From positions 3,906,001 through 3,970,000 of the forward strand of contig NZ_JBBOZQ010000001.1 in the NCBI RefSeq assembly GCF_038008685.1: DNA of 64,000 nt, written 5' to 3'. Every line of letters begins with the position of its first letter. The first letter of the stretch is position 1. This stretch comes from Lysinibacillus sp. FSL W8-0992. Lineage in GTDB: Bacteria; Bacillota; Bacilli; Bacillales_A; Planococcaceae. Shown here one piece after another: positions 8,684-19,171 of the stretch. The notes under the pieces are model-generated. The model did not search any database and had not been told where the DNA came from. It saw only the letters and a program-made list of their open reading frames with translations. Both the position numbers and the translations under genes were made by a program.

Positions 8684-9364
8684 TTGCAAAACTTTACAAC
8701 AAATAAACTTACATTTTGGGTACTATGCTTCTTTTTACTCGTTTTTGTAGAGCTCACAATTTTCAATAATGGTGGCGCTTTTTGTTTAATAATTGGAGCT
8801 GTATTGCTCTATTTAAGCTTTTCGAAAAACATACGATTTTTAAAATGGACTGGAATTTTCTTTATCGCCATCTCCCTCTTTACGATGTGGAGTTTGCGCC
8901 TATTTATCGTTATTTTGCTCTTATACATGCTCTATCAATACTTACAACGAGAAAATGAACCGAAAATCGTTACATTAGAGTTCGAAAAGCTTCCAGCAAA
9001 TAAAAATGAACTATTTGGTACAATACCTGCACCTGTCGATGCCTATAAATGGCAAGATGTACAAATCCAACGTCTTGCTGGTGACATTACAATCGATACA
9101 ACCCAAACGATTTTACCTGCTGGCCCAAGTCTAGTTACAATACGACAAGGAATTGGCAAAGTGCAAATATATGTTCCTTATGAAATTCCATTTCGATTAC
9201 ACTACACGACGTTATTTGGTGAATTTACGTGTCTACAAGGCGGTCCACAGCGACTCCTGAATGAAAGCATTGTGTTCTCAGATGGCAACCATGAAGATGC
9301 AAAGCGTACCCTCGTTATACACGTTGCTACATGGCTAGGAGATTTGGAGGTGCTACGTAAATGA
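8684..9364 (+). CDS. liaF: LiaF-like negative regulator of the envelope-stress system
   Basis: About 226 residues. Four to five N-terminal hydrophobic segments (to about residue 90) are followed by a soluble C-terminal domain (KWQDVQIQRLAGDITIDTT ... IYVPYEIPFRLHYTTLFGEF) typical of LiaF/DUF2154. LiaF holds the LiaS kinase in check in the absence of cell-wall antibiotics. The TTG at 8684 has GAAGG about 9 bases upstream; the in-frame GTG at 8675 abuts that RBS. It overlaps liaS by 4 bp (ATGA), indicating coupled translation. Confidence 0.88.
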   Translation: MQNFTTNKLTFWVLCFFLLVFVELTIFNNGGAFCLIIGAVLLYLSFSKNIRFLKWTGIFFIAISLFTMWSLRLFIVILLLYMLYQYLQRENEPKIVTLEFEKLPANKNELFGTIPAPVDAYKWQDVQIQRLAGDITIDTTQTILPAGPSLVTIRQGIGKVQIYVPYEIPFRLHYTTLFGEFTCLQGGPQRLLNESIVFSDGNHEDAKRTLVIHVATWLGDLEVLRK

Positions 9365-10398
9365 TTGCATTTCTTTCAAGAGTATTTACTTTATTTTTCA
9401 TATTAATTGGTGCAGCATTCGGCCTTCTCTTTGCTGTCTGGGGCGAACCAAATGAAAAAGTTTGGCAACCTTTATGGCAACAAAATTATGATAATATGCC
9501 GCTAGGTGGCGTAATTTTAATAAGTCTGTTTGCTCTTAGTTTCATCATTTCATGCTGGATTAGTATGACAGCTCGAGCGCGAGAGGCACAAGCTACTCGC
9601 TTTGTGAAGGAATTAATCGAGCCAGATTTCGTCCTTCCTAAAAAACAGGCATTACCGAAACCGTTGAAAAAAGCGCTTGTTCAAACGAGCGAGCTAATCG
9701 ATACACAGCGAAAAAGTTTACAGCGACTTTCCAATGAACGCGCGGAAGCGAATGATAAAGTCATCCAAGAGCGCATTATTGCCGAACGTCAACGTCTTGC
9801 ACGTGAACTGCATGACTCCGTTTCACAGCAATTATTTGCCGCTTCCATGTTACTTTCTGCTCTAACAGAAAGCGATGAAAATGCTAAAAGCTTAAAGCAA
9901 GTAGAAAAAATTGTACAGCAGGCACAGCTTGAAATGCGGGCATTATTATTACATTTACGTCCTGTTGCTCTGCACAATAAAACACTCGCCCAAGGCTTAG
10001 AGGAATTAATTATCGAGCTTCAACAAAAAGTATATTTTCATATTGAATATGAGCTAGAGGAAATGTCTTTATCGAAGGCAGAGGAAGATCATTTGTTCCG
10101 CATTGCGCAAGAAGCTTTATCAAATACGTTGCGTCATTCTAAAGCAACTGAGGTTGAACTACTTCTTGTTGCTCGAGATGGTTTAGCGATATTACGTATT
10201 CAGGATAATGGCCTCGGCTTTGATGTGGAAGCTGATAAATCAACTTCCTATGGACTACAAAATATAGCCGAGCGAGCGGTTGAAATTGGCTGTACGTATA
10301 AAATTGTTTCTGTTCCTGGAGAAGGTACAATTGTAGAGGTAAAAGTTCCCCTACAGAAGGAGGTTGTTGAAGTTGATACAAGTATTAATAGTGGATGA
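9361..10398 (+). CDS. liaS: LiaS-like sensor histidine kinase
   Basis: 345 residues. Two transmembrane helices (about 7-25 and 48-67) enclose a short external loop, typical of intramembrane-sensing kinases. A HAMP-like linker and coiled coil follow, then a HisKA_3 dimerisation domain with phospho-acceptor His in [15 protein letters not shown] HATPase domain follows ([12 protein letters not shown]-box, DNGLGFD G1 box, [10 protein letters not shown]). It overlaps both neighbours, liaF by 4 bp and liaR by 26 bp. It phosphorylates the LiaR-type regulator downstream. Confidence 0.93.
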   Translation: MIAFLSRVFTLFFILIGAAFGLLFAVWGEPNEKVWQPLWQQNYDNMPLGGVILISLFALSFIISCWISMTARAREAQATRFVKELIEPDFVLPKKQALPKPLKKALVQTSELIDTQRKSLQRLSNERAEANDKVIQERIIAERQRLARELHDSVSQQLFAASMLLSALTESDENAKSLKQVEKIVQQAQLEMRALLLHLRPVALHNKTLAQGLEELIIELQQKVYFHIEYELEEMSLSKAEEDHLFRIAQEALSNTLRHSKATEVELLLVARDGLAILRIQDNGLGFDVEADKSTSYGLQNIAERAVEIGCTYKIVSVPGEGTIVEVKVPLQKEVVEVDTSINSG

Positions 10399-11005
10399 CC
10401 ACGAGATGGTCAGAATTGGCGTATCTGCCTACTTGTCAGCACAGCCTGATATTACCGTTGTTGGTGAAGCGGAAAATGGTGCAGAGGCTGTGGAACGTGC
10501 CCTCGCCCTTCGCCCCCATATTATTTTAATGGACAATGTCATGCCTGTAATGACAGGAGCGGAAGCGACTGCCAAAATATTAGAAGCCTGGCCAGAAGCG
10601 AAAATCATGATGGTCACAAGCTTTTTAGATGATGACAAAGTATATCCGGCTTTGGAGGCTGGCGCGGTCAGCTATATTTTAAAAACATCCAACGCTAAGC
10701 AAATTGCTGACGCCATCCGTAAAACAATCGGTGGAGAAACCGTTTTGGAGCCAGAAGTCACAACTAAAATGATGCACCGTATGCGCTACGGTTCGAACAC
10801 ACCACTGTATGAACAATTAACTGACCGGGAAATGGAAGTGCTTCTATTAATGGCAAAGGGCAAAGCAAATCAAGAAATTGCCGACGACTTATACATCGCA
10901 TTAAAAACTGTGAAAACCCATGTCAGCAATATTTTAGCCAAATTAGACGTCCAAGATCGTACACAAGCCGTCGTCTACGCCTTTCAAAATGGTTTGGCCA
11001 AATAA
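10373..11005 (+). CDS. liaR: LiaR-like NarL/FixJ response regulator
   Basis: 210 residues. The receiver domain has the acidic pair in VDDHEMVR, phospho-acceptor Asp in ILMDNVMP and the conserved Lys in YILKTS. A LuxR-type HTH near the C-terminus ([22 protein letters not shown]) includes the helix [16 protein letters not shown]. The TTG at 10373 is preferred over one at 10364 because GAAGGAGG ends at 10363. Together with LiaF and LiaS it should activate the upstream liaIH promoter in response to cell-wall damage (established for B. subtilis). Confidence 0.92.
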   Translation: MIQVLIVDDHEMVRIGVSAYLSAQPDITVVGEAENGAEAVERALALRPHIILMDNVMPVMTGAEATAKILEAWPEAKIMMVTSFLDDDKVYPALEAGAVSYILKTSNAKQIADAIRKTIGGETVLEPEVTTKMMHRMRYGSNTPLYEQLTDREMEVLLLMAKGKANQEIADDLYIALKTVKTHVSNILAKLDVQDRTQAVVYAFQNGLAK

Positions 11006-11021
11006 TATTATGAGTGTCACG

Positions 11022-11210
11022 AGATTACCGGCGATTTGTGCTGTTTTAGTGGCGATTCTCTGAGTTTTATCGGCGATTCTCTGAGTTTTATCGGCGATTC
11101 GCCATGTTTTATCGGCGATTCCTCTCGTGCTATCGGCGATTCGCCACGTTCTATCGGCGATTTCCCTCGTGCTATCGGCGATTCATGCCCTTATATCGGC
11201 GATTCCTCAT
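11022..11210. repeat. 21-bp ggcgatt tandem repeat array 1 (9 units)
   Basis: Nine units with exact 21-bp spacing, core ATCGGCGATT, with variable 10-11-bp tails such as CTCTGAGTTTT or CCTCTCGTGCT. It fills the gap between the converging liaR and tkt genes. The core recurs in two other arrays in this window (31711-31806 and 58312-58790). No spacers of CRISPR type and no ORF with an RBS. Confidence 0.9.
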
Positions 11211-11222
11211 AAATTACTCAAA

Positions 11223-11261
11223 AAAATACCGCAGCGCTCAATTAGAGCGTTGCGGTATTTT
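11223..11261. terminator. Bidirectional terminator between liaR and tkt
   Basis: AAAATACCGCAGCGCTC (11223-11239) pairs with GAGCGTTGCGGTATTTT (11245-11261), with one G-T pair and a 5-base loop. It lies 17 bp after the tkt stop. Confidence 0.85.
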
Positions 11262-11277
11262 GTATTATAGCCAAATC

Positions 11278-13272
11278 TTATAGCGCTTTTACTTTCGCTA
11301 CAACATTTTCTACTGTGAAACCGTATTTTTCCATTACTAATTCACCTGGTGCAGAAGCGCCGAACTTGTCGATAGCAAGAACGTCTCCTTCAAAGCCAGT
11401 GTATTTATGCCAACCGAATGATGCACCCATTTCGATTGCAAGACGTTTAGTCACAGCTTTTGGAAGAACTGATTCTTTATATGCTGCATCTTGTTTTTCG
11501 AAGCGATCCATTGACGGCATTGACACAACTGCTACATCCATACCATCAGCTTTTAAAGCTTTTTGTGCTTCGATAGCAAGTGAAACTTCAGAACCTGTTG
11601 CAATTATAATTGCATCTGCTACTTCTTTAGAAGCAGGTGATACAGTGTAAGCACCTTTTGTAACACCTTCGCGAACTGTTTCAATTGACGCGTCAAGCAC
11701 TGGTAAGTTTTGACGAGATAATACTAATACAGTTGGTGTGTTTTCAGAAGATACAGCAAGCTCCCATGCAACTGCAGATTCATTTGCATCTGCTGGACGT
11801 ACAACAGAAAGATTTGGCATTGCACGTAATGAAGCTAAATGTTCGATAGGTTCATGTGTTGGGCCATCTTCCCCTACAGCGATTGAGTCATGTGTGAATA
11901 CATATGTTACAGGAAGACCCATTAATGCAGAAAGACGAACAGCTGGACGTACGTAATCTGAGAATACGAAGAATGTACCACCAAAGACGTTTAGACCACC
12001 GTGAAGAGCCATACCGTTCATTGCTGCGCCCATTGCAAATTCACGCACACCGAACCAAATATTGCGACCAGCATAATCGTCTGCTGAGAAATCGCCTGCG
12101 CCTTTCATCGTCGTTTTGTTTGAGCCTGCAAGGTCAGCTGAACCACCGAAGAATGATGGAGTTTTCTTCGCAATCGCATTGATTGCATCACCTGAAGAAG
12201 AACGTGTTGCTACAGATTTACCTGCTTCATATACTGGCAATTCTGCTGCAAAATCTTCTGGTAACTTACCATTCATAGCATTTTCGAATTGAGTTGCTAA
12301 TTCAGGAAACTCCGCTTTGTATGCTTCAAATTTCGTATTCCAAGCCGCTTCTGATTGTGCACCTTGCACTTCAGCAGCTGCATTGAACGTATCATATACT
12401 TCAGCAGGAATTTGGAATGGTTCGTGCGCCCATTCGTATGCTGCTTTTGTTAATACAACCTCATCAGTACCTAGTGGAGCACCGTGAGAATCAGATTTAC
12501 CTGACTTGTTTGGAGAACCGAAACCAATTACTGTTTTCACTTCAATAAGTGTTGGCTTGCCAGTAGATTTTTTAGCTTCCTCGATTGCTTTGTTAACAGC
12601 TTCTACTTCTGTGCCATCAGCAACTTTTAAATAGTTCCAGCCATATGACTCAAAGCGTTTTTGTACGTTTTCAGAGAATGATTTTTCTAAATCACCATCT
12701 AATGAAATATCGTTTGAATCGTATAATACGATTAATTTTTCAAGTTTTAAGTGACCAGCTAATGAAATCGCTTCAGCTGCAACACCTTCCATTAAATCGC
12801 CATCGCCGCAAAGCGCAAATGTATAGTGATCGACAATATCATGTCCTGGTTTATTATAAGTAGCAGCTAAATGACTCTCTGCCATTGCCATACCAACTGA
12901 CATGGCAATACCTTGTCCAAGAGGACCTGTAGTTGCCTCTACTCCAACAGTATGACCGTATTCTGGATGTCCTGGAGTTAATGAATCCCATTGACGGAAG
13001 TTTTGAATTTCTTCCATTGGAAGGCCGTAACCTCCAAGGTGAAGTAGGCTATATAAAAGCATAGAGCCGTGACCTGCTGAAAGTACGAAACGATCGCGGT
13101 TATACCACTTTGGATTAGCCGGATTGTGGCGAAGTTGTTTTGTCCAAAGCGTATAAGCCATTGGCGCTGCCCCCATCGGTAAGCCTGGGTGACCTGAATT
13201 TGCTTTTTCAATTGCATCAATTGACAATGTTCGGATAGCATTAATCGCTAGTTGATCCGCATGTTGAGTCAT
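11278..13272 (-). CDS. tkt: Transketolase
   Basis: 664 residues, the usual length for transketolase. It transfers two-carbon units between sugar phosphates in the non-oxidative pentose phosphate pathway, using thiamine diphosphate. The start [19 protein letters not shown] with [12 protein letters not shown], the TPP motif beginning [13 protein letters not shown] (near residue 155) and the pyrimidine-domain segments [17 protein letters not shown] and [16 protein letters not shown] are all diagnostic. Start ATG follows AAAGGATG. It keeps the lexA-yneA-yneB-ynzC-tkt order of B. subtilis. Confidence 0.97.
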   Translation of the reverse strand: MTQHADQLAINAIRTLSIDAIEKANSGHPGLPMGAAPMAYTLWTKQLRHNPANPKWYNRDRFVLSAGHGSMLLYSLLHLGGYGLPMEEIQNFRQWDSLTPGHPEYGHTVGVEATTGPLGQGIAMSVGMAMAESHLAATYNKPGHDIVDHYTFALCGDGDLMEGVAAEAISLAGHLKLEKLIVLYDSNDISLDGDLEKSFSENVQKRFESYGWNYLKVADGTEVEAVNKAIEEAKKSTGKPTLIEVKTVIGFGSPNKSGKSDSHGAPLGTDEVVLTKAAYEWAHEPFQIPAEVYDTFNAAAEVQGAQSEAAWNTKFEAYKAEFPELATQFENAMNGKLPEDFAAELPVYEAGKSVATRSSSGDAINAIAKKTPSFFGGSADLAGSNKTTMKGAGDFSADDYAGRNIWFGVREFAMGAAMNGMALHGGLNVFGGTFFVFSDYVRPAVRLSALMGLPVTYVFTHDSIAVGEDGPTHEPIEHLASLRAMPNLSVVRPADANESAVAWELAVSSENTPTVLVLSRQNLPVLDASIETVREGVTKGAYTVSPASKEVADAIIIATGSEVSLAIEAQKALKADGMDVAVVSMPSMDRFEKQDAAYKESVLPKAVTKRLAIEMGASFGWHKYTGFEGDVLAIDKFGASAPGELVMEKYGFTVENVVAKVKAL

Positions 13273-13492
13273 TATGTTGTGACATCCTTTCTCGTCCTAT
13301 ATATTGTTCTACTACAGTTTAGTCAACATTGTCCTAGAAAACAATGCTTTTGTTATACTATTTGAGATTTATGTCATACTTTATCATCATTTTGTAACTT
13401 GCCATTTAAAATGTAAGAATTGAATGATGAATATTATCCAGCTATAACAATAGAAAATCCAAATGTTCTAGTAGTGGATTAAATGTGACATA

Positions 13493-13726
13493 TTAATTTA
13501 AAAATTTATTTTTTTTCGCTTGTTTTACCTTCTCAGGTGTAACGTCATTACCTTCTTCATCGACAACTTTAACATTTTCAATCGTATCGCGCATTGACGC
13601 TCTAAATGTATCTAAATATTCTTTGCGAAGAGAAGTACGCTCTTTCGCTTCTTCCTCTGTTAAGTTGCCCGCTTTTGCTTTTGCTGCTAATTCATTAATT
13701 CGATTAATTTTTTCTTTTGATAACAT
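13493..13726 (-). CDS. ynzC: YnzC, DUF896/UPF0291 protein
   Basis: 77 residues. It begins [20 protein letters not shown] and continues [17 protein letters not shown], the conserved two-helix hairpin of UPF0291. In B. subtilis ynzC is the third gene of the LexA-controlled yneA operon. Here a gap of about 0.8 kb, holding a GNAT gene on the other strand, separates it from yneB, so it must have its own promoter. RBS AAAGGTGTG precedes the ATG. Confidence 0.92.
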   Translation of the reverse strand: MLSKEKINRINELAAKAKAGNLTEEEAKERTSLRKEYLDTFRASMRDTIENVKVVDEEGNDVTPEKVKQAKKNKFLN

Positions 13727-13909
13727 TGTTACACACCTTTCAATACCTTTATCACTTCAGTATGCAAAGTATAGCATGGTTTCCCTTAAAATGCAGTTAT
13801 ACCAACCCTTAAAAACACTTCTTAGCCATAATTTACATGACTTCCAGATGTTAGTCGTGTATAACTAATTATACAAGGAAAAAATTTATACTTTATTGGA
13901 GGAAATAAG

Positions 13910-14431
13910 GTGAACATCACAACACAACGATTACATATCCGAAAATTTGAAGCACAAGATTTGCAAGCTGTTTATAGTTATATGTCTGATAAATCGGTGA
14001 TGCACTATATGCCAGAAGGTGTTTTAACTGTAGAACAGGTACAAAAATTTATAACAGATAATAGCGGTGAGCAAGCACAACATTTTGCTATTGTTTTACA
14101 TGATCAGCAACAAGTCATTGGTCATCTAGTTTTCCATCCCTACTTTGGCGAACATACATATGAAATTGGATGGGTGTTGAATCCTGCATATTATCGTCAA
14201 GGTTATGCTTCAGAAGCAGCGCACGCCCTATTGGATTACGGGTTTACGAAAATGAAGCTTCATAGAATTATCGCTACATGCCAGCCTGAAAATATTGCCT
14301 CCTACCGAGTGATGGAAAAAATCGGTATGCAACGTGAAGGATTTTTTAAAAAATGCATTCCGTATGGTGACGGTTGGTGGGATGAATACTATTACGCTAT
14401 TTTGCAGGAAGAATGGGTAGCTATAATATGA
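13910..14431 (+). CDS. GNAT N-acetyltransferase, RimJ/RimL type
   Basis: 173 residues, a GNAT fold with acetyl-CoA-binding segment RQGYASEAAHALLDYGF and the C-terminal HRIIATCQPENIASYRVMEKIGMQREG typical of RimJ/RimL-like enzymes. GTG start at 13910 follows TTGGAGG. It is a lone plus-strand gene inserted between ynzC and yneB, breaking the ancestral yneA-yneB-ynzC operon. Substrate unknown; ribosomal-protein or small-molecule acetylation are both possible. Confidence 0.88.
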   Translation: MNITTQRLHIRKFEAQDLQAVYSYMSDKSVMHYMPEGVLTVEQVQKFITDNSGEQAQHFAIVLHDQQQVIGHLVFHPYFGEHTYEIGWVLNPAYYRQGYASEAAHALLDYGFTKMKLHRIIATCQPENIASYRVMEKIGMQREGFFKKCIPYGDGWWDEYYYAILQEEWVAII

Positions 14432-14498
14432 AATTAATCTTGCCCTCCTACCTACTTGGACAGTTTATTTTCCAATCAGGAGTGTTTTTAAACATGAA

Positions 14499-15494
<996 letters not shown>

Positions 15495-15512
15495 TCATCA
15501 TATCCCCTTTTA

Positions 15513-15591
15513 AGAATGTTTGTTCGGAATGTATGTTCTTATGATAAAGCGAACAGACGTTTTTGTCAAACACTTTTCGAACCTATGTTTG
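15513..15591. promoter_or_regulatory. Cluster of LexA (SOS) boxes between yneA and lexA
   Basis: Against CGAAC-N4-GTTCG: CGAACCTATGTTTG (15578-15591, 9 of 10), CGAACAGACGTTTT (15550-15563, 8 of 10), AGAATGTTTGTTCG (15513-15526, 8 of 10) and a weaker GGAATGTATGTTCT (15526-15539). The arrangement matches the shared yneA/lexA control region of Bacillus. Confidence 0.85.
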
Positions 15592-15669
15592 CATAAGTGT
15601 TCGCATTCTGCTATACTATCTAGTAAGAAGATAGTAAGAAGAATGATATAAAAAAAGAGGTGAGCAATC

Positions 15670-16287
15670 ATGAAAAAAGTTTCGAAAAGACAAGAGGATA
15701 TACTAGCGTTTATCAAAGAAGAAGTACGTGCAAAAGGGTATCCGCCATCTGTACGTGAGATTGGGGAAGCAGTTGGACTTGCATCAAGCTCAACGGTTCA
15801 TGGACATTTAGCTCGTTTAGAGCAAAAAGGCTTTATTCGACGAGACCCTACTAAGCCACGTGCCATTGAAATTTTAGAGCCAGAAGATTCAATTCAAAAG
15901 CAAAGCGTCATCCATGTACCGCTTGTTGGTAAGGTAACAGCTGGATCACCGATTACTGCCATCGAAAATATCGACGAATATTTCCCATTACCTGATATTT
16001 ACGGTACAAGTGAAGATCAACTATTTATGTTAGAAATCATGGGTGAATCGATGATTGAGGCGGGTATTTTTGATGGCGATTTAGTCATCGTGAAGCAAAA
16101 AGCAACAGCAGATAACGGTGATATTGTCGTTGCAATGACAGAAGAAGATGAAGCAACAGTTAAACGCTTCTTCAAAGAAAAAAATCATTTCCGCTTACAG
16201 CCAGAAAACGCTACAATGGAACCGATTATTGTAGACCAAGTTTCAATTTTAGGACAAGTAGTCGGCTTATATCGCCGTGTACACTAA
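15670..16287 (+). CDS. lexA: LexA, SOS repressor and S24 autoprotease
   Basis: 205 residues. A winged HTH covers 1-65 ([44 protein letters not shown]). The self-cleavage site Ala91-Gly92 lies in KVTAGSP, and the catalytic dyad is Ser127 (MGESMI) and Lys165 (ATVKRF). RBS AAGAGGTGA. It represses DNA-damage genes including itself and the divergent yneA. Confidence 0.97.
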   Translation: MKKVSKRQEDILAFIKEEVRAKGYPPSVREIGEAVGLASSSTVHGHLARLEQKGFIRRDPTKPRAIEILEPEDSIQKQSVIHVPLVGKVTAGSPITAIENIDEYFPLPDIYGTSEDQLFMLEIMGESMIEAGIFDGDLVIVKQKATADNGDIVVAMTEEDEATVKRFFKEKNHFRLQPENATMEPIIVDQVSILGQVVGLYRRVH

Positions 16288-16311
16288 TGCATTCTCATAC
16301 TTAGCAAACAA

Positions 16312-16339
16312 AAAAGAGAAGCACTCATGCTTCTCTTTT
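16312..16339. terminator. Bidirectional terminator between lexA and the amidotransferase
   Basis: AAAAGAGAAGCA (16312-16323) pairs with TGCTTCTCTTTT (16328-16339) across a 4-base loop. The right arm overlaps the 3' end of the minus-strand gene. Confidence 0.85.
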
Positions 16340-17047
16340 ATATTTTAAGCTCTCCTCAGTAAAGGCTGTAAAAAGCTTCTGTGCAGCTAAATCCCCTACA
16401 ACTGCTTGTTCTTCTGGGTGCCACTGCACTGCTAAACAAAACGGATAGTCTTCGTGCACGAACGCTTCAACTAGACCATCACTCGATTTCGCTGCAACGA
16501 TTAGCTTCTCTGCTAATACATTTACAGCTTGATGGTGAAATGAATTCACAGCAATTTTTTCTTCCTCGATAATTGATTTTAACAACGTATCTGGCGTAAT
16601 TTGTACATAATGTGTAGCAACACCCCGAGCTGCTTGTTGAGTATGCTTTAACAGCTTACTACTATGATATTCGCTATCAATATCTTGGTATAAAGTTCCA
16701 CCTAACGCAACATTAAGTATTTGCATGCCACGGCAAATCCCCAAAATTGGCATTTTCCTTGTAAAAGCCGCATGAATTAAGGCAAGTTCCACCTTATCTC
16801 GTTCTGGATGTATTTGTCCTAGCTTCGGTAGAGGCTCCGCTCCAAATTCAAATGGATGCACATCATGACCACCAGATAATAATAAACCGTCCGTCAACGA
16901 TAAAATTTGTGCTACATCTTCCTCTACCCCTAGTGGAATAATAAGTGGAATGCCACCAGCCTCAATGACACTTTTACTATAGGCTACATTCAATCTTGAC
17001 GATAAATCGTCTTCCGCAAATGCTGTAATACCAATAATCGGTTTCAT
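16325..17047 (-). CDS. Class I glutamine amidotransferase-like hydrolase (peptidase C26, PuuD-like)
   Basis: 240 residues. It has the fold and motifs of gamma-glutamyl-gamma-aminobutyrate hydrolases: LLLSGGHDVHPFEFG, the nucleophile Cys105 in ILGICRGMQ, LGGTLYQD, NSFHHQAV and the His-Glu pair in QWHPEEQ. These enzymes release a gamma-linked glutamate from small molecules such as gamma-Glu-GABA. It starts 13 bp downstream of pilD on the same strand and may be co-transcribed with the pilus operon, though nothing links their functions. Confidence 0.88.
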   Translation of the reverse strand: MKPIIGITAFAEDDLSSRLNVAYSKSVIEAGGIPLIIPLGVEEDVAQILSLTDGLLLSGGHDVHPFEFGAEPLPKLGQIHPERDKVELALIHAAFTRKMPILGICRGMQILNVALGGTLYQDIDSEYHSSKLLKHTQQAARGVATHYVQITPDTLLKSIIEEEKIAVNSFHHQAVNVLAEKLIVAAKSSDGLVEAFVHEDYPFCLAVQWHPEEQAVVGDLAAQKLFTAFTEESLKYKREA

Positions 17048-17059
17048 CCATATACCCCC

Positions 17060-17812
17060 TTACCATAATCCTACATACCAATCAATGATGACATCCCCAT
17101 AGAAATACACGATAATTGCAGCTAAAGCAATGGATGGTCCAAAAGGAATCGGCGTTTTTCGACCTTGTTGCCGTACTTTGAGCACGATTATCCCGACAAT
17201 CATACCAATTACCGCCGCTACAAATAATGTCAATAATGTATTTATTGTACCAAGTACAAGTCCAAGTAAAAAGAATAATTTAATATCGCCACCGCCCATA
17301 CCACCACGTGATACAACAGCGATACAATATAATATGCCAAAGCCAACGACGGCACCTACGATACTATCCCACCAAGGCGTTAATGGCGATAGCATACGTC
17401 CAATAGCTAATAACGGTAAAAAAAACAAAAGCACTTTATCAGGAATAAGCATATATGCAAAGTCCGATACGACAAGGATTACTAATAATGAAATCAATAG
17501 TATCGCTACGATAAACTCTTCGCTAAAGCCCAATTGCCAATATGAAAAGGCGAATAATACGCCTGTTAACAACTCCATTAGTGGATAAATCCACGAAATT
17601 TTTTGTCCACAGCTACGACATTTACCTGCTAAAAAAATATAGGATAAAACGGGCACTAAATCAATTGCTGTTAATTGTCTTTGACAGCTCGTACAATGAG
17701 AAGGCGGCTTAACAATTGACTCCTTTAGCGGCACACGTAAGCCTACAACATTAAAAAACGATCCAAAAACTAGTCCAAATACAAATACTAGTATTGTATA
17801 AGCCATTTCCAT
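17060..17812 (-). CDS. pilD: Prepilin peptidase / N-methyltransferase
   Basis: 250 residues, polytopic (seven to eight helices). N-terminal zinc-binding tetracysteine loop CTSC ... CRSC, catalytic aspartates in DFAYMLIPD and in the GGGDIKL motif that defines family A24 peptidases. It removes the leader from type IV prepilins at G^F or G^L and methylates the new N-terminus, acting in the cytoplasmic membrane. It closes the pilB-pilD operon, and its targets should be the major pilin at 20251-20703 and the divergent minor pilins. Confidence 0.93.
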   Translation of the reverse strand: MEMAYTILVFVFGLVFGSFFNVVGLRVPLKESIVKPPSHCTSCQRQLTAIDLVPVLSYIFLAGKCRSCGQKISWIYPLMELLTGVLFAFSYWQLGFSEEFIVAILLISLLVILVVSDFAYMLIPDKVLLFFLPLLAIGRMLSPLTPWWDSIVGAVVGFGILYCIAVVSRGGMGGGDIKLFFLLGLVLGTINTLLTLFVAAVIGMIVGIIVLKVRQQGRKTPIPFGPSIALAAIIVYFYGDVIIDWYVGLW

Positions 17813-17870
17813 TTTTATTGCCTCCTAAACTAACATAGCGCCCATACTTTGGAGTATGCGCGCCTTTACA

Positions 17871-18581
17871 TCATTGTTCTCCCTCATAATAGAAGGTTGT
17901 TACCTGAATGGTAGCTTTAATGGATGAATCTGCATCCTCCTCGAATACGGCCTCTTCCCCAGTTAATGTAATATCTAATGTGTCGATTTTCATCACACGT
18001 TCAATTTTTTCAATTTCCTTTAAAAATTCAAGCATTGCCTTCGTATCTATAGCAACAACATCAATACTAAACGTCACTAATTTCAATTCTACTGGTAATG
18101 ATTCTTTAGCAATAGTAGACGTTGGTAATGCATTATCCCCTTCTTCACTATCTGCTTGCTCGCTATTTTCAGTAGGTTGTTGTGCTGTGACCGCTTGCTC
18201 CTCATTTGCTGGCGAGTTTGGGTCAATAATCGAAGAGTCCATCACGAGTGAATCATAATTATTAAATTCTACAGCTTCAACCCGAGTTCCTGTGACTGCT
18301 TCTATTTCTTCGATATTTCGAATAACGCCTTCAATGGCACGTGTTTGAGGCACTTTTTTTCGCAAAGATAGCATACTTACACCATGTGATTGCTGTACCG
18401 TATCTAATGCAGTAATTTGCTCTTGAATTGATGCAATTTCTTGTTGAAGTGCACTAACGTCTCGTTCCTTCGCTTCTACCTCTTCCAATTTAGGGGTTAA
18501 TAAGTAGTAATAGAGTGCAAATAACAATGCTGCGACTAATGCGGTAAGCAGAAGAATCGCTGAGTTTTTGCTGCTTGTCAT
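17871..18581 (-). CDS. pilO: PilO-like pilus alignment-complex protein
   Basis: 236 residues. One N-terminal transmembrane helix (about 8-28), a coiled coil (about 33-62) with VEAKERDVSALQQEIASIQ, an acidic low-complexity spacer (about 128-155) and a C-terminal ferredoxin-like domain. Position after pilM and pilN and this topology support PilO. With PilN it links PilM to the growing pilus. It overlaps pilN by 4 bp. Confidence 0.8.
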   Translation of the reverse strand: MTSSKNSAILLLTALVAALLFALYYYLLTPKLEEVEAKERDVSALQQEIASIQEQITALDTVQQSHGVSMLSLRKKVPQTRAIEGVIRNIEEIEAVTGTRVEAVEFNNYDSLVMDSSIIDPNSPANEEQAVTAQQPTENSEQADSEEGDNALPTSTIAKESLPVELKLVTFSIDVVAIDTKAMLEFLKEIEKIERVMKIDTLDITLTGEEAVFEEDADSSIKATIQVTTFYYEGEQ

Positions 18582-19171
18582 GATTCTCTACCTCCAGCCA
18601 AATAAATAAAATCAATTGCCAACGTAATGGTTACCGAATAACGTGGTAATTCTTGATATTTATCCTTCAAATTTACTTCGCTCTGCTCCCCAATCGATAA
18701 CTCAAAATTTTCAATTGTTCCAACTTGAATATCAGTGAAATAAGGGCTTACGTTTAATTGATCAAGATAGTTTGAAATAGCTGACATCGTTTCAAAATCA
18801 GCGGTAATTTCTATAGTTGTTTCACCAAATTTATAATTCCGTAAATACGTCTGCTCTGGCAATAATGCTTGCGTCTCATCTATTAATGGTGTCACAGGGT
18901 AAGCTACATGATTGACAAATTGAACCGATTGCTCAAGTGACCCTGCATTCATATTTCGTATACCATCTAATTCTATTTGTAGCTGCTCTTGCTGGGACGT
19001 CAACTCTATTTCCTGTGCATTTAATTTCGTAATCTCGCCTCTTGCCTGGAAGTATTGGATTATCATGAATGCTAAAACGATACCAACGAGTACAATAATG
19101 AATATATATAAGAGTATTGGTGCTGATTTCTGTTTTTCTAAATTCGGTAAGAGGTTAATTTCAGGTACCAT
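18578..19171 (-). CDS. pilN: PilN-like pilus assembly protein
   Basis: 197 residues. It starts VPEINLLPNLEKQK, the short cytoplasmic INLLP motif by which PilN docks into the groove of PilM. A transmembrane helix (about 19-41), coiled coil and periplasmic-type ferredoxin-like domain follow. Overlaps pilM by one base and pilO by four, so translation is coupled. Confidence 0.9.
   Translation of the reverse strand: MVPEINLLPNLEKQKSAPILLYIFIIVLVGIVLAFMIIQYFQARGEITKLNAQEIELTSQQEQLQIELDGIRNMNAGSLEQSVQFVNHVAYPVTPLIDETQALLPEQTYLRNYKFGETTIEITADFETMSAISNYLDQLNVSPYFTDIQVGTIENFELSIGEQSEVNLKDKYQELPRYSVTITLAIDFIYLAGGRES

Noticed and set aside
11022-11210. CRISPR array
   Set aside because: The conserved core is about 10 bp and the spacers about 11 bp, too short, with spacer-like parts themselves repeated; no cas genes.
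12978-13241. Alternative frames inside tkt, and similar long frames inside lexA, pil and MFS genes
   Set aside because: Shadows of well-supported genes in other frames, without RBS.
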